This document shows positions 20,701 to 31,675 of a stretch of 64,000 nt of DNA, one piece after another. A program made the translations under genes and the position numbers. Below the pieces are notes generated by a model, which made no database searches, was not told the origin of the DNA, and saw nothing but the letters and a program-made list of their open reading frames with translations. Where the stretch lies: assembly GCF_027579695.1 (NCBI RefSeq), contig NC_083572.1:18576421-18640420 (forward strand). Reading direction: 5' to 3'. This stretch comes from Neoarius graeffei. Taxonomy: Eukaryota > Chordata > Actinopteri > Siluriformes > Ariidae. Numbering within the stretch: position 1 is the first letter of the stretch; each line of letters starts with the position of its first letter.

Positions 20701-21109
20701 AGGGCCTCTGCCTTTGGCTGCCACCCGATCCACAGTGCACCGGACCTTTATGGCACCTCCTGTGGGTGGTGGGTCCACAGAAGAGTGGTTTCTTGTTGCT
20801 CATTTGGGCTGGGCCCGGCTGGGCCTCACGGATATAAGCCCGACCACCAGGCGTTTGCTGATGAGCCCCTCCCCCAGGCCTGGCTCCAGGGTGGGGCCCC
20901 AGCATCCCTGGTCTGGGCAAGGGTACTCGGATACCTGTTTTTTCTTTCATATGGGCCCTTTTTTGAACCGCTCTTCATCTGGCCTCTCATCTAGGACCTG
21001 TTTGCCTTGGGAGACCCTACCAGGGGCAATTGCCCTGACAACATAGCTCCTAGAATCCCTGAGGCACTCAAAGCCCTCCACCATGTTAAGGTGGTGATTC
21101 AAGGAGGGG
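17731..21109 (-). mobile_element. Rex3 non-LTR retrotransposon, near full length
   Basis: A minus-strand LINE of 3379 bases with a 12-base target-site duplication CCCATGAAAGTA (17719-17730, 21110-21121). Its 3' end has a (GGAT)n tail (17731-17764 on the plus strand as TCCATCC). The plus strand contains GACAAAGGACAGCCTTGGCG at 18661-18680 and the exact reverse complement of TGGCAGACTGGGGTGGTGGT near 19104-19123, which agree with the primer sites I know for the teleost Rex3 reverse transcriptase. Rex3 is an RTE-clade LINE. The complete duplication indicates one clean insertion. Confidence 0.92.
17774..20950 (-). pseudogene. Rex3 endonuclease-reverse transcriptase ORF, broken
   Basis: One polyprotein-like ORF read in pieces. 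The N-terminal part (20950-20444) has the endonuclease start TFGTWNVTSL. The piece 20483-19698 has [25 protein letters not shown] and [12 protein letters not shown] of the APE-type nuclease. A TGA at 19697-19695 then replaces an Arg codon, and the same frame continues to 19203. RT blocks follow in shifted frames: GFRPGRGTLDQLFTLAR (19134-18748), then GLRQGCPLSPVL and LFFADDVVLLASS (18896-17991), and the C-terminal [20 protein letters not shown] (18016-17774). At least three frameshifts and one stop make it inactive. GDFRAH also departs from the usual GDFNAH, changing a catalytic-region Asn. Confidence 0.9.
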
Positions 21110-21121
21110 CCCATGAAAGTA

Positions 21122-21720
21122 AATATATTAAATTAATTACCATATATGCCACTAGTCATGGACAATGAATTTAAGAATATACAAAACACACAACACAAAT
21201 TTAAATAAACAGTTTACTTCAATCCAAGCAATTTCAAGGTATGGTAACTTATTATTATTATTATTATTATTGAGGATACAAATGATTCCTGATCTCCCAT
21301 AGCCGAAATTGTATCCATAGCTGAATTGATGACCTCGCTGAAATGAGTAGCCTTAATCAAAATGTGTAGTCTGTTACACATCACAACAAATTATACAAAT
21401 TACTGACACTTTCGTAACATTACCATGAGTCTACAGCGTTACATAGCCAGCTACTCTGTGGGATAACACCCCAATTTGTGTGTAAGTTAGCTTATGCCGT
21501 TGAACTGTCACAATTTTACCTCAACTGGATTTCTGTTACAGCAACGTTACATCTAGCAACAACTTCAGCTGACTGATTGGCGCTGCACTGAGCTTTCTCC
21601 TGCTAGCATTGGCCACAGTTTACAGCTATGGCTACGGTTTCTTAGGTCAACCGCTACATCTCAATACAGTGTGACAAGCAATGTTATGTCATATACAACA
21701 TCGCAAAATGTAGCTTACAC
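21122..21720. other. Intergenic, nothing recognised
   Basis: AT-rich single-copy-looking sequence with a (TTA)n run at 21252-21271. No gene signal. Confidence 0.45.
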
Positions 21721-21733
21721 ATCCATCCATCCA

Positions 21734-22068
21734 TCCATCCATCCATTATCTGTAGCCGCTTATCCTGTTCTACAGGCAAGCTAGAGCCTATCCCAGCTGA
21801 CTATGGGCGAGAGGCAGGGTACATGCTGGACAAATTGCCAGGTTATCGCAGGGCTGACACAGAGACAAACAACCATTCACACCGACAGTCAATTTAGAGC
21901 CACCAATTAGCCTAACCTGCATGTCTGTAGGGGAAACTGGAGCACCCAGAGGAAACCCCCGCAGACACAGGGAGAACCTGCAAACTCCACACAGAAAGGC
22001 CCTTGCCAGCCGCTGGGCTCGAACCCAGGACCTTCTTGCTGTGAGGCGACAGTGCTAACCACTACACC
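21734..22068 (-). mobile_element. tRNA-derived SINE, tail type I with (GGAT)n
   Basis: Minus-strand copy with a TCCATCC tail at the left and the tRNA-like head at the right. The duplication TAGCTTACACAT lies at both sides (just before the tail near 21712-21723 and at about 22079-22090). Confidence 0.85.
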
Positions 22069-22090
22069 ACTGTACCACCTAGCTTACACA

Positions 22091-23400
22091 TTTAAAGGCT
22101 AAATAACATAGATGACAAACAATGCCACTTAGGCCTACAAGAAAAGACTATGGTTCCCCTGTCCAGGAGCAGATGAAGCGATCTGTCAAAGCTGAATGAA
22201 TGACTTTAGTTCAGGCAAAGATTCTAGCACGCCGCTAAAAAGTTGTTCCTCAGCTCCACCAATCAAAATACTGGAAAGGCGATCACCAGAGATGCTCTAA
22301 CATCTCTGCTATCAGCCTGAGCCCATCTTAAAGTGATCCACAAGACAATACATGAAACGTCTGCTGAAATCTGGTAGATGTTTTGGTCTGTTTTATTTTT
22401 TTTTGTGTGTGTGTCTGTCAGTCATGGTTAAAAACGGAGACATTTCCACGGACAGCTCCAGCTGGTGACAGGCCACCAAAAATGGGGACTGTCCCAGGAA
22501 AACTGAGTCGTCTGGTCATTCTACTAAAAGAACAAAATCTAATCATAACTCTGAAGAATTTATCACTAAAATTCAGTTTTATTCGCTCTCTGGAGAACAT
22601 TTTGAATTATGCGTTCATTTTGTATGCAAATTTGGTATGAAGCCAAAATAGGGTAACCTAGCATGGTTACCCTAAGCATGGCTGATGGTTGACAATGCTA
22701 AGCTGGTTAGGTAGCATATCAGGTTTGAAGTGTGGGATCAGTTGTAATAGTGTTACTAGTGCAAGTATTAAAATATTCATCAAAAAACAGATAATATTTT
22801 AAAAAATGGCTTCTTTCCTGGAAAACTTTGGCACAAGGACAAAGCTGAAAGAATCAAGTGCAACAGCTGACTGATGTATTTGTACATCATGCATTACTGT
22901 TATTCAGATTTCAGACATTATTCAGAGTTATTCAGAAGTTACTTGACATTTATGCATACAGGGTTGAATTTGCTGATAAAAGTGATATGTCTCAATTACG
23001 CATGATACTGACATGATACTGACAATATGTCATTCAAATTCATGATTTGGGCTATATATACAAAAACTGAACAATAGAATGTAATTCAAAGCCAATATTC
23101 AATGCATAAATATGAATAAATTAAGGGAGTGTCTCTTTATACACGGGTGAGAATAGTCATATGGTAGCTATTCAGCTATTTACAAATGGTTAACGTTAGG
23201 GTCTAAAATAGCACTGTTGGCTATGGACACCTGGGACCTTCACTGTTAGAAATAGGGGTACAGTAGGAGTCCATTTCTTTCCAGTAAGGGACAGTCTACA
23301 CTAGGGTTCATTATTATACCACCCGGGGGGTGGGGTGGGGTGGGGGTGTACTGTTTTTTTTTTTACCTCTGTCCGTCCATCCATCTGTATCTCTGTCTGT
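22091..23400. other. Intergenic, nothing recognised
   Basis: Mostly AT-rich. It holds a short inverted repeat AGGGTAACC/GGTTACCCT at 22651-22674 and a G-rich stretch at 23325-23348. No gene was seen. Confidence 0.4.
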
Positions 23401-23405
23401 CTGAA

Positions 23406-24290
23406 ACACCCTTTTTCTCAGCAAACACAAATCATAGCCACCTGGTACCAAATTTCAGCTTGTGGTTCTATACTATCTGTACTGTTTTCAGGTCTGTTGC
23501 ACATTGACTTCCTGTTTACTGACTGAATGTATTTACAAAACATACTGTATAGGGTGGATTTACAAAATTTTCGGAACACTTTTCTCAGCAACTACAAATC
23601 ACAACTGCTTGATATTTGGTACCTAGCTTCAGCTTGGGGTTCTATACCGTGTATACCATTTTCAGGTCTGTCACACATCAACTTCCTGTTTACTAACTTA
23701 ATATATTTATGAAACATATAGCATGGATTTACAAATTTTTGTAACACTTTTCTCAGCAGGCGGCACGGTGGTGTAGTGGTTAGCGTTGTTGCCTCACAGC
23801 AAGAAGGTCCGGGTTCGAGCCCCGTGGCCGGCGAGGGCCTTTCTGTGCGGAGTTTGCATGTTCTGTCCATGCGGGTTTCCTCCGGGTGCTCCGGTTTCCT
23901 CCACAGTCCAAAGACATGCAGGTTAGGTTAACTGGTGACTCTAAATTGACCGTAGGTGTGAGTGTGAATGATTGTCTGTGTCTATGTGTCAGCCCTGTGA
24001 TGACCTGGCGACTTGTCCAGGGTGTACTCTGCCTTTTGCCCGTAGTCAGCTGGGATAGGCTCCAGCTTGCCTGCGACCCTGTAGAACAGGATAAAGTGGC
24101 TAGAGATAATGAGATGAGATGAGACTTTTCTCAGCAGCTACAAATCACAACTACTTGATATTTAGTATCAAGCTTCAGCTTGGGGTTCTATACCATGTAT
24201 ACCATTTTCAGGTCTGTCGCACATCGACTTCCTGTTTATTGACAATGCATTTATGAAACACATAGAGTGGGTTTTGACGCTATTTCAAAA
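23406..24290. repeat. Three tandem units of about 170 bases
   Basis: Units begin near 23406, 23575 and 23742 with a shared start about ACACTTTTCTCAGCA, and continue through TTCAGCTTGGGGTTCTATAC and CATTTTCAGGTCTGTC. The third unit is split by the SINE at 23758-24122. It may be part of a larger dispersed element. Confidence 0.75.
23758..24122 (+). mobile_element. tRNA-derived SINE, tail type I
   Basis: Plus-strand copy with a GATGAGATGAG tail, flanked by ACTTTTCTCAGCAG on both sides. It lies inside the third tandem unit. Confidence 0.9.
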
Positions 24291-24650
24291 TGACAGTTTA
24301 CCAGGATGCTATTTGAAATCCCTGGGGAGAACACTGCTCTTTACTTACTTGTTTCAGGGTTAATTATTTGTTGAACTCAACATTCATAATAAGTGTCCTA
24401 TTCCTTCGATTGCTTGCATTCTGATAGAAGCGAGAGTGGGGGGATAGGTAAGTGAGCAGTAGCTCACAGGTGATCTTGCTGGACCTCAAGGTAACTATGC
24501 ATACTTTTTTAAGGCCAAAAAGGTACATATACGGTATCTTCCTAAGGAGTAGATATAAAAGGTACAAATAATTATGTACCTTAGAAGGTACCCCAATAAC
24601 AAGCAGTTGTATCCCTAAAGGTACAGAGAGGATACTAGACAGTTGCATGA
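24291..24650. other. Intergenic, nothing recognised
   Basis: Sequence with several AAGGTAC words (GGTACATATACGGTATC, AAAAGGTACAAATAATTA, TTAGAAGGTACCCC), possibly part of an old MITE. No gene. Confidence 0.35.
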
Positions 24651-24651
24651 A

Positions 24652-25210
24652 GATATGAAGTTTGTCTTTGAGTGGTGAATATATTCACGAGTGAGCGAAG
24701 TGAATGAGTGAAAATATTTTCAACATGAGAAGATAAACTTCATATCTTTATACCACCGTGTAATGTTCTTTATATTATATGGACACATCCACAAAAATAT
24801 GCAAGTTAATCAAAAGAATTTTAATTTTAAACTGGTTCACCATTTTGACAACACGCGTCTGGTCAGCGGGAAAATGTTGGGAGTGACATCATCAGAGTCA
24901 AATATCGGGAAATAGGTCACTCACATCCACAATGTATTTCGTATGAAAAATGCGAATTTTTCAACACCAGAAAATAAACTTCATATCTCCAAGCCAACAT
25001 GTAATGTTCTTTTTATTATATTGACACATTCACAAACAAAGAGTACCCAAATTTATCAAGTCAATTCATCAATTTCCTTATGAATGACATATAGAGATTT
25101 ATGTCATGGTTTTGGTTCTTCATGTCCCAGATGTAGCTTGTATGAAAAATACAAGTGGCGTATTTTTCAATAAAACACTCATGTCATTATAATATAATAA
25201 TATACTTTAT
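24652..25210. repeat. Unclassified repeat with internal direct and inverted copies
   Basis: GAAGATATGAAGTTT and its inverse AAACTTCATATCTT bracket the left part (24652-24751). A diverged second copy of the AAACTTCATATCT...GTAATGTTCTTT-TATTATAT block starts near 24966. Probably an old DNA transposon. Confidence 0.45.
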
Positions 25211-25301
25211 TTTCTGAGCCTGTCATTTTGTCTCTGGGTGGTGCCATATACACCCAGGTGTAGATGGCCATATTGGTTATCCACCCTGATTACATACGGT
25301 A

Positions 25302-26946
25302 CAGTGCTGAGCATAAATGAGTACACCCCCTTTGAAAAGTAACATTTTAAACAATATCTCAATGAACACAAACAATTTCCAAAATGTTGACAAGACCAAG
25401 TTTAATATAACATCTGTTTAACTTATAACGTGAAAGTAAAGTAAATAATATAACTTAGATTATACATTTTTTCAGTTTTACTCAAATTAGGGTGGTGCAA
25501 AAATGAGTACACTCCACAACAAAAACTACTACATCTAGTACTTTGTATGGCCTCCATGATTTTTAATGACAGCACCAAGTCTTCTAGGCATGGAATGAAC
25601 AAGTTGGCGACATTTTGCAACATTAATCTTTAATCTTTTTCCATTCTTAACAACAATGACCTCTTTTAGTGACTGGATGCTGGAGGGAGAGTGATGCTCA
25701 ACTTGTCTCTTCAGAATTCCCCAGAGGTGTTTGATTGGATTCAGATCAGGAGACTTACTTGGCCACTGAATCACTTTCACCCTGTTCTTCCTCAGAAATC
25801 CAACAGTGGCCTTAGATGTGTGTTTAGTCATGTTGGAAAAGTGCACGACGACCAAGGGCACAGAGTGATGGTAGGATCTTCTCTTTCAGTATAGAGCAAT
25901 ACATCTGTGAATTCATGATGCCATCAATGAAATGCAGCTCCCCAACACCAGCAGCGCTCATGCAGTCCCACATAAGGACACTGCCACCACCGTGTTTCAT
26001 TGTAGGCACCATGCATTTTTCTTTGTATTCCTCACCTTTGCAACGCCATACAGTTTTGAAGCCATCAGTTCCAAAAACATTCATCTTGGTCTCATCACTC
26101 CAGAGTATAGAGTCCCAGTACTCTTCATCTTTGTCAGCATGGGCCCTGGCAAACTCTACAGTAGGTGGGCTTTTTTGTGCCTAGGCTTTAGGAGAGGCTT
26201 CTTTCGTGGACGGTATCCATGCATGCCATTCCTCTGCAGTGTACGCTGTATTGTGTCACGGGAAATAGTCACCCCAGTTTGGCTTTCTACTTCTTTAGAT
26301 AACTGCAGTGAACTTGCATGCCGATTTTCTTCAACCCTTCTCATCAGAAGACGCTCCTGTCGAGGTTTTAACTTCCGTGGACGACCTGGATGTCTCTGTG
26401 AGATGGTTGCAGTTCCATCTTTCTTAAATTTTTGTACCACTTTTGTGACAGTATTCTGACTGATAAGTAAAGCTTTGCTGATCTTCTTGTAGCCTTCACC
26501 TTTGTGGTGTAAAGAAATTATTTTCTTTGGGGAATTCTGAAGAGACAAGTTGGGCATCACTCTCCATCCAGCATCCAGTCACAAAAAGAGGTCATTGTTG
26601 AAGAATGGAAAAAGATTGATGCTGCAAAATGTCGCCAACTTGTTCATTCCATGTCTAGAAGACTTGGTGCTGTCATTGAAAATCATGGAGGCCATACAAA
26701 GTACTAGATGTAGTAGTTTTTGTTGTGGGGTGTACTCATTTTTGCACCACCCTAATTTGAGTAAAACTGAAAAAATGTGTAATCTAAGTTATATTATTAA
26801 CCTTACTTTCACATTATAAGTTAAACAGATGTTATATTAAACTTTGCCTTGTCAACATTTTGGAAATTGTGTTCATTATGATATTGTTTAAAATGCTACT
26901 TTTCAAAGGGGGTGTACTCATGCATTTATGTATACGCTGAGCACTG
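25302..26946 (-). mobile_element. Tc1 family C, foldback form
   Basis: TA-flanked (25300-25301, 26947-26948), with ends CAGTGCTGAGCATAAATGAG and CAGTGCTCAGCGTATACATA. Its first about 419 bases (25302-25720) recur inverted at 26527-26946. The usual 5' end has thus been replaced by an inverted copy of the 3' end including the last part of the transposase gene. Confidence 0.85.
25535..26560 (-). pseudogene. Tc1 family C transposase, chimeric and broken
   Basis: On the minus strand 26560-26156 encodes the helix-turn-helix part (GEGYKKISKALLISQNTVTK, then HPGRPRKLKPRQ). 26084-25824 follows, with HGGGSVLMWDCMSAAGVG and a FQHD block. 25861-25535 has QWPSKSPDLNPIKHLWGIL, where the usual NPIE(N)LW catalytic Glu reads Lys. 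The first residues (MMPNLSLQNSP) come from the inverted 3' segment rather than from a real start. Frameshifts separate the pieces. Confidence 0.85.
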
Positions 26947-27012
26947 TATACATAAAAGCTTTGTTGGCTACAGACACCCTGGGTGCATATACAAACTAGT
27001 ATCTGCCATTAA

Positions 27013-28110
27013 TTATCCTATCCATTATCCATAACCTCTTATCCTGTGCAGGGTCGCAGGCAAGCTGGAGCCTATCCCAGCTGACTATGGGCAAGACGCG
27101 GGGTACACCCTGGACAAGTCGCCAAATCATCACAGGGCTGACACATAGGTGGGGTTTACATTAGACCGTATTAGCGGATCATCAGATTAACGTTTTAAAA
27201 ACGATTAGCGTGCACACAGCAACGCCAATACACGATTCGCGTGCACACAGCAACGCCAATACACGGATACGCTCGGCTACGCAGGCATCCTGCGCTCCAA
27301 ATCACTCCGCCCTGAACAGCGAGTGCCCTCTGGAGGGTGCGCACTCCAGCCCTGCGCAGCTCACAGAGCGTGCGAGTGAAGCGCACGAGCAGTGATTCGG
27401 GACTGAGCCGCTGTGTGTGTGATCTCAGTGCATATCGGGCATGCGCGTCACTTACCACTTGCAAGTGGAAGGATGGCAAGCCTAAAGACAATCATAACTA
27501 CACAATGGGCAGTATTTGCATCAGTATTTGCAGTATTTTCATACTTTTATACTCTTTAATGAAAGGTGATACAAGGCGGAAGTCCGCGCCGTTTTTCAGC
27601 AGTCGCGTCACATGACCAACGCCAGCGAATCAGGAAGGTGGATGTCACAGTGACGTTGTCCAATGACGACGCCAGCTAGAGCTCAGCACAGCGTATCCGC
27701 GTATTCTCAATGTTTACACAGCACCGGACCAGACACGATCTGGATTGAATACGTGGACCCTGGCGGATTCCCGTTTCCCGGCGTTTCCAGGCGCTTTAAT
27801 GTAAACGGACAGTGCATCCGCGAAGAAAACGAGACAGATACGGTCTAATGTAAACTTTGCCATAGAGACAAACAACCATTCACACTCACATTCACACCTA
27901 TGGTCAATTTAGAGCCACCAATTAACCTAACCTGCATGTCTTTGGACTGTGGGGGAAACCGGAGCACCTGGAGGAAACCTACACAGACACGGGGAGAACA
28001 TACAAACTCCACACAGAAAGGCCCCTGTCAGCCACTGGGCTCAAACCCAGAACCTTCTTGCTGTGAGGCAAAAGTGCTAACCACTACACCACTGTGCTGC
28101 CCTGCCATTA
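27013..28110 (-). mobile_element. SINE interrupted by a MITE
   Basis: Minus-strand SINE halves at 27013-27148 and 27861-28110 flank the MITE. The right half and its non-SINE flank are repeated at 28318-28625. Confidence 0.85.
27149..27860. mobile_element. MITE with GTTTACATTAGACCGTAT ends, copy 2
   Basis: 712 bases, reverse orientation to the copy at 7565-8303, with the flanking duplication CATAG (27144-27148, 27861-27865). It sits at the equivalent position of a SINE. Frames inside show no domain. Confidence 0.85.
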
Positions 28111-28625
28111 ATTAATTGAATATTATGAATTTTTTACTGCACATGGTTATTGCTTATCTCAACGGCCAAATTTTTCTCATCTCATCTCATTATCTCTAGC
28201 CGCTTTATCCTTCTACAGGGTCGCAGGCAAGCTGGAGCCTATCCCAGCTGACTACGGGCGAAAGGCGGGGTACACCCTGGACAAGTCGCCAGGTCATCAC
28301 AGGGCTGACACATAGACACAGACAACCATTCACACTCACATTCACACCTATGGTCAATTTAGAGCCACCAATTAACCTAACCTGCATGTCTTTGGACTGT
28401 GGGGGAAACCGGAGCACCCGGAGGAAACCCACACAGACACGGGGAGAACATACAAACTCCACACAGAAAGGCCCCTGTCAGCCACTGGGCTCAAACCCAG
28501 AACCTTCTTGCTGTGAGGCAAAAGTGCTAACCACTACACCACTGTGCTGCCCTGCCATTAATTAATTGAATATTATGAATTTTTTTACTGCACATGGTTA
28601 TTGCTTATCTCAACGGCCAAATTTT
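27869..28625. repeat. Tandem near-identical duplication spanning SINE and flank
   Basis: About 300 bases (27869-28156 and 28318-28625) occur twice. They include the SINE 5' half and about 70 bases of unique flank (CCATTAATTAATTGAATATT through CAACGGCCAAATTTTT). The second copy's SINE is complete on its 3' side (28158-28555). Confidence 0.85.
28158..28555 (-). mobile_element. tRNA-derived SINE, tail type I
   Basis: Minus strand, 3' tail CTCATCTCATCTCATTATCT at the left and the tRNA head near 28550. Part of the duplicated block. Confidence 0.9.
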
Positions 28626-28889
28626 TAATGGATAAATTTATAAACTTTAATCCCTGGCATGATTTTAATCATGCAACAAATCAAATTTCATTAATTTGTG
28701 TGTGCAATTAACTGTCGGAACACAATATAAAAAAGTCAAAATAATAGGATTTACTGGATCAGGTGCTATTTTATAAGATGCTGAATAATGAAGGTGCCTT
28801 CTTCTGTTGTTATTTTGGGACTTAAGGACAAATGCATATGTTTAAATGGGTGGTCTACTACTTCTACTTCTTCTACTGACATTTTCTCC

Positions 28890-29240
28890 CACTTCTATGT
28901 GGGGTCAATGGATTTGATGAGTCTTTTCCATACTGCACAATCGCTCACTTCTTGTCCAGACTCACCTTTCTCTTTTAAGTTCATTCTAATACTTTCTATC
29001 CATCTTCGTTTCGGTCTTCCTCATCACCCAGTTCATTTGCCTTGTTTCCTCCATGCACAGAACTCCAACTTTTCGTCTCTTCATCAGGTCTGCCAGCTCC
29101 CTGCCTTTTCCATTCATGGTACCAACATTAAACATTCCAACTCTCAAACAGAGTCTCTTTCTTAGCCTGATCCATCTCCTACCAGGTAGCCCTCGCTGAT
29201 TTTCCACAGGAGTCAGGCGAAGCTTGATTTTCCAGGGGGC
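28890..29240 (-). mobile_element. LINE endonuclease fragment (RTE/BovB-like)
   Basis: Minus-strand 29207-28986 reads RVGMFNVGTMNGKGRELADL then KVGVLCMEETR, which resembles the N-terminal part of the APE nuclease in RTE-type LINEs (N-V-x-T-M and Q/E-E-T-R). Only this piece remains. The family assignment is tentative. Confidence 0.5.
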
Positions 29241-29244
29241 ACCC

Positions 29245-29560
29245 TAGCATTCTTCGTCTTACTTCTGATCATTGTCATATCAATCATTTGTTTTCAAATG
29301 ATTTCAATCATTGGTGGTCTAAGTGGCTGAAAAATCCTGTCTTGGATGTTTCTACTGCATAATCTGAAAAGCGTAGCAAGAAAATGAAACTAAGGAGGTG
29401 AATAATCCATCTCTAAATGATGTCAATTTTGGACTTAAGTCCAAACTGACATTACAAGCGACCCTGCATGACTAAGGTCCTTTGATGCCTTAATATACTT
29501 CAGACAGGAAGGAAGCTATTGAAGAAAACTATTTCAGACATTTGACCTTTGCTGTCATAG
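29245..29560. other. Intergenic, nothing recognised
   Basis: No gene or clear repeat, apart from the phrase TTGCTGTCATAGTTAG in tandem just to the right (29550-29597). Confidence 0.4.
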
Positions 29561-29597
29561 TTAGTTGCTGTCATAGTTAGTTGCTGTCATAGTTAGT

Positions 29598-31675
29598 CCC
29601 TGCTTGTACTCAGTGCAATATGTATACTGTTCCTACTTATTCAGGTGACATTGGGCATACCTAACAAGCTGTGTTTTCTCTCTCTCTCACTCTTTCTCTC
29701 TCCCCCCCCAAAAAAAAAATCTGTCCCTCTGAGTTACATGTCAATCCTGAGATTGAGATGCTGACCTCTTCTGCTCCTCGGACCTGCCTGATCCATCCTG
29801 GTGCCCTGTGTCAAGTCAAGTCAAGTTTATTTGTATAGCGCTTTTAACAATAAACATTGTCGCAAAGCAGCTTTACAGCATTTGAACGACTTAAAACATG
29901 AGCTAATTTTATCCCTAGTCTATCCCCAATGAGCAAGCCTGCGGCAACGGTGGCAAGGAAAAACTCCCTCAGATGACATGATGAAGAAACCTCGAGAGGA
30001 ACCAGACTCAAAAGGGAACCCATCCTCATTTGGGCAACAACAGACAGCATGACTATAACATTAACAGTTTTAACATGAAGACAGTTTCGTTGATGTTGTA
30101 ACTCTTCATTGATGGAAACTTGAGTGCAAAACTGTTCATGACAACTGCAGTCCTAAAGTTAGCAAGTCAACTGTAGTCCTCAGCCATAAAAGCATTACTG
30201 TAAGAGTCCAGTGCGTCCTCCAGGTGTAACTTTCAACTGTCCTCATGGGGCCATCCTCCACAGGAGCGATGCGATAAGACTCCAACCAGACACAGGGCAC
30301 CAGGATGGATCAAGCAGGTCCGAGGGGCAGAAGAGGTCAGCATCTCAATCCCAGGACCGACATGCAACTCAGAGGGACAGATTGGGGGGGGGGGGGGGGG
30401 GGGGGGAGAGAAAACACAGGTTGTTAAGTATGCCCTAAAAATGACACAAGTATTAAGTCTGTGTGGTAGGCTCGCAGAGATGAGAGTCTTGACATCAGGC
30501 ATAATACACAACAATGGCATGTTAATATGGTTAAAAAATATCATGACCTGCTCCGGCTGGATGCTTGATTGGGTGATGGGAGCACACTCCTCAGCAATGA
30601 TGGGATGCAGATGGGACCCTTAGGGCTGGCCAAGACAATTCAGTTACATTTCACCGGGTCTGGGACATGCGACAGAATGTCTGACGGCCGATTCCCTGCA
30701 GGCTACAATAGCCAGTCGAGGTCCCCACCCTCTCCACCAAAAGATTTCCTGTTGACTCCATGTAACTCAGAGGGACAGATTTGGGGGGAGAGGGGGAGAG
30801 AGAGAGAGAGAGGGAAAGAAAACAGGTTGTTAGATATGCCCAATGTCACCTGAATAAGTAGGAACAGTATACATTTTGCACTGAGTACAAGCAGGGACTC
30901 CGGCAACTAACTATGACAGCATAACTAAAAGGGGAGAGCCAGAAGGTAACACAGGCATGAGGGAGCCCCAGGACATAAAGCAGCCAGCCACTACACTGTC
31001 AACGAACTCGAGTGAGCAAGCGAGTGGGGACTGACAGCATCCATACATTCCAGTTTACCAAAACACTCTATGTCTGAGGACCCTCCAGATCTACACCTTT
31101 ACCTCATAAACACCATTAACAAAAGGCTTGACTAAACAGATATGTTTTCAGCCTAGACTTAAACACTGAGACTGTGTCTGATTCCCGAACATTACCTGTG
31201 TCTGGTTGGAGTCTCATCGCATCACTCCTGTGGAGGATGGCCCCATGTGGACAGTTGAAAGTCAGACCTGGAGGATGCTCTGGACACTTACAATAATGCT
31301 TTTATGGCTGAGGACTACAGTTGACTTGCTAACTTTAGGACTGCAGTTGTCATGAACAGTTTTGCATTCAAGTTTCCATCAATGAAGAGTTATAACATCA
31401 ACGAAACTGACTTCATGTTAAAACTGTTAATGTTATAGTCATGTTGTCTGTTGTTGCCCAAATGAGGATGGGTTCCCTTTTGAGTCTGGTTCCTCTCGAG
31501 GTTTCTTCCTCATGTCGTCTGAGGGAGTTTTTCCTTGCCACCGTCGCCACAGGCTTGCTCATTGGGGATAGATTAGGGATAAAATTAGCTCATGTTTTAA
31601 GTCGTTCAAATTCTGTCAAGCTGCTTTGCGACAATGCTTATTGTTAAAAGCGCTATACAAATAAACTTGACTCGA
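29598..31675 (+). mobile_element. Retroposon with (TTGAC)n tail, copy 2, split by a copy of itself
   Basis: Plus-orientation pieces 29598-29813 and 31199-31675 join across an inserted opposite-orientation copy. The 3' end is GCGCTATACAAATAAACTTG followed by ACTCGAC. A 69-codon frame (31441-31647) equals those in the other copies. The left piece matches the copy that begins near 63700. Confidence 0.75.
29814..31190 (-). mobile_element. Retroposon with (TTGAC)n tail, copy 3 (inserted in copy 2)
   Basis: Opposite orientation, tail at 29814-29826 (AAGTCAAGTCAAG on the plus strand). The 8-base word CCTGTGTC flanks it on both sides (29806-29813, 31191-31198). It carries a G-run (30386-30409), a GA-rich stretch (30787-30822) and the conserved 68-codon frame (30050-29844). 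About 1.38 kb. Its 5' part reaches further upstream than the other copies. Confidence 0.75.
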
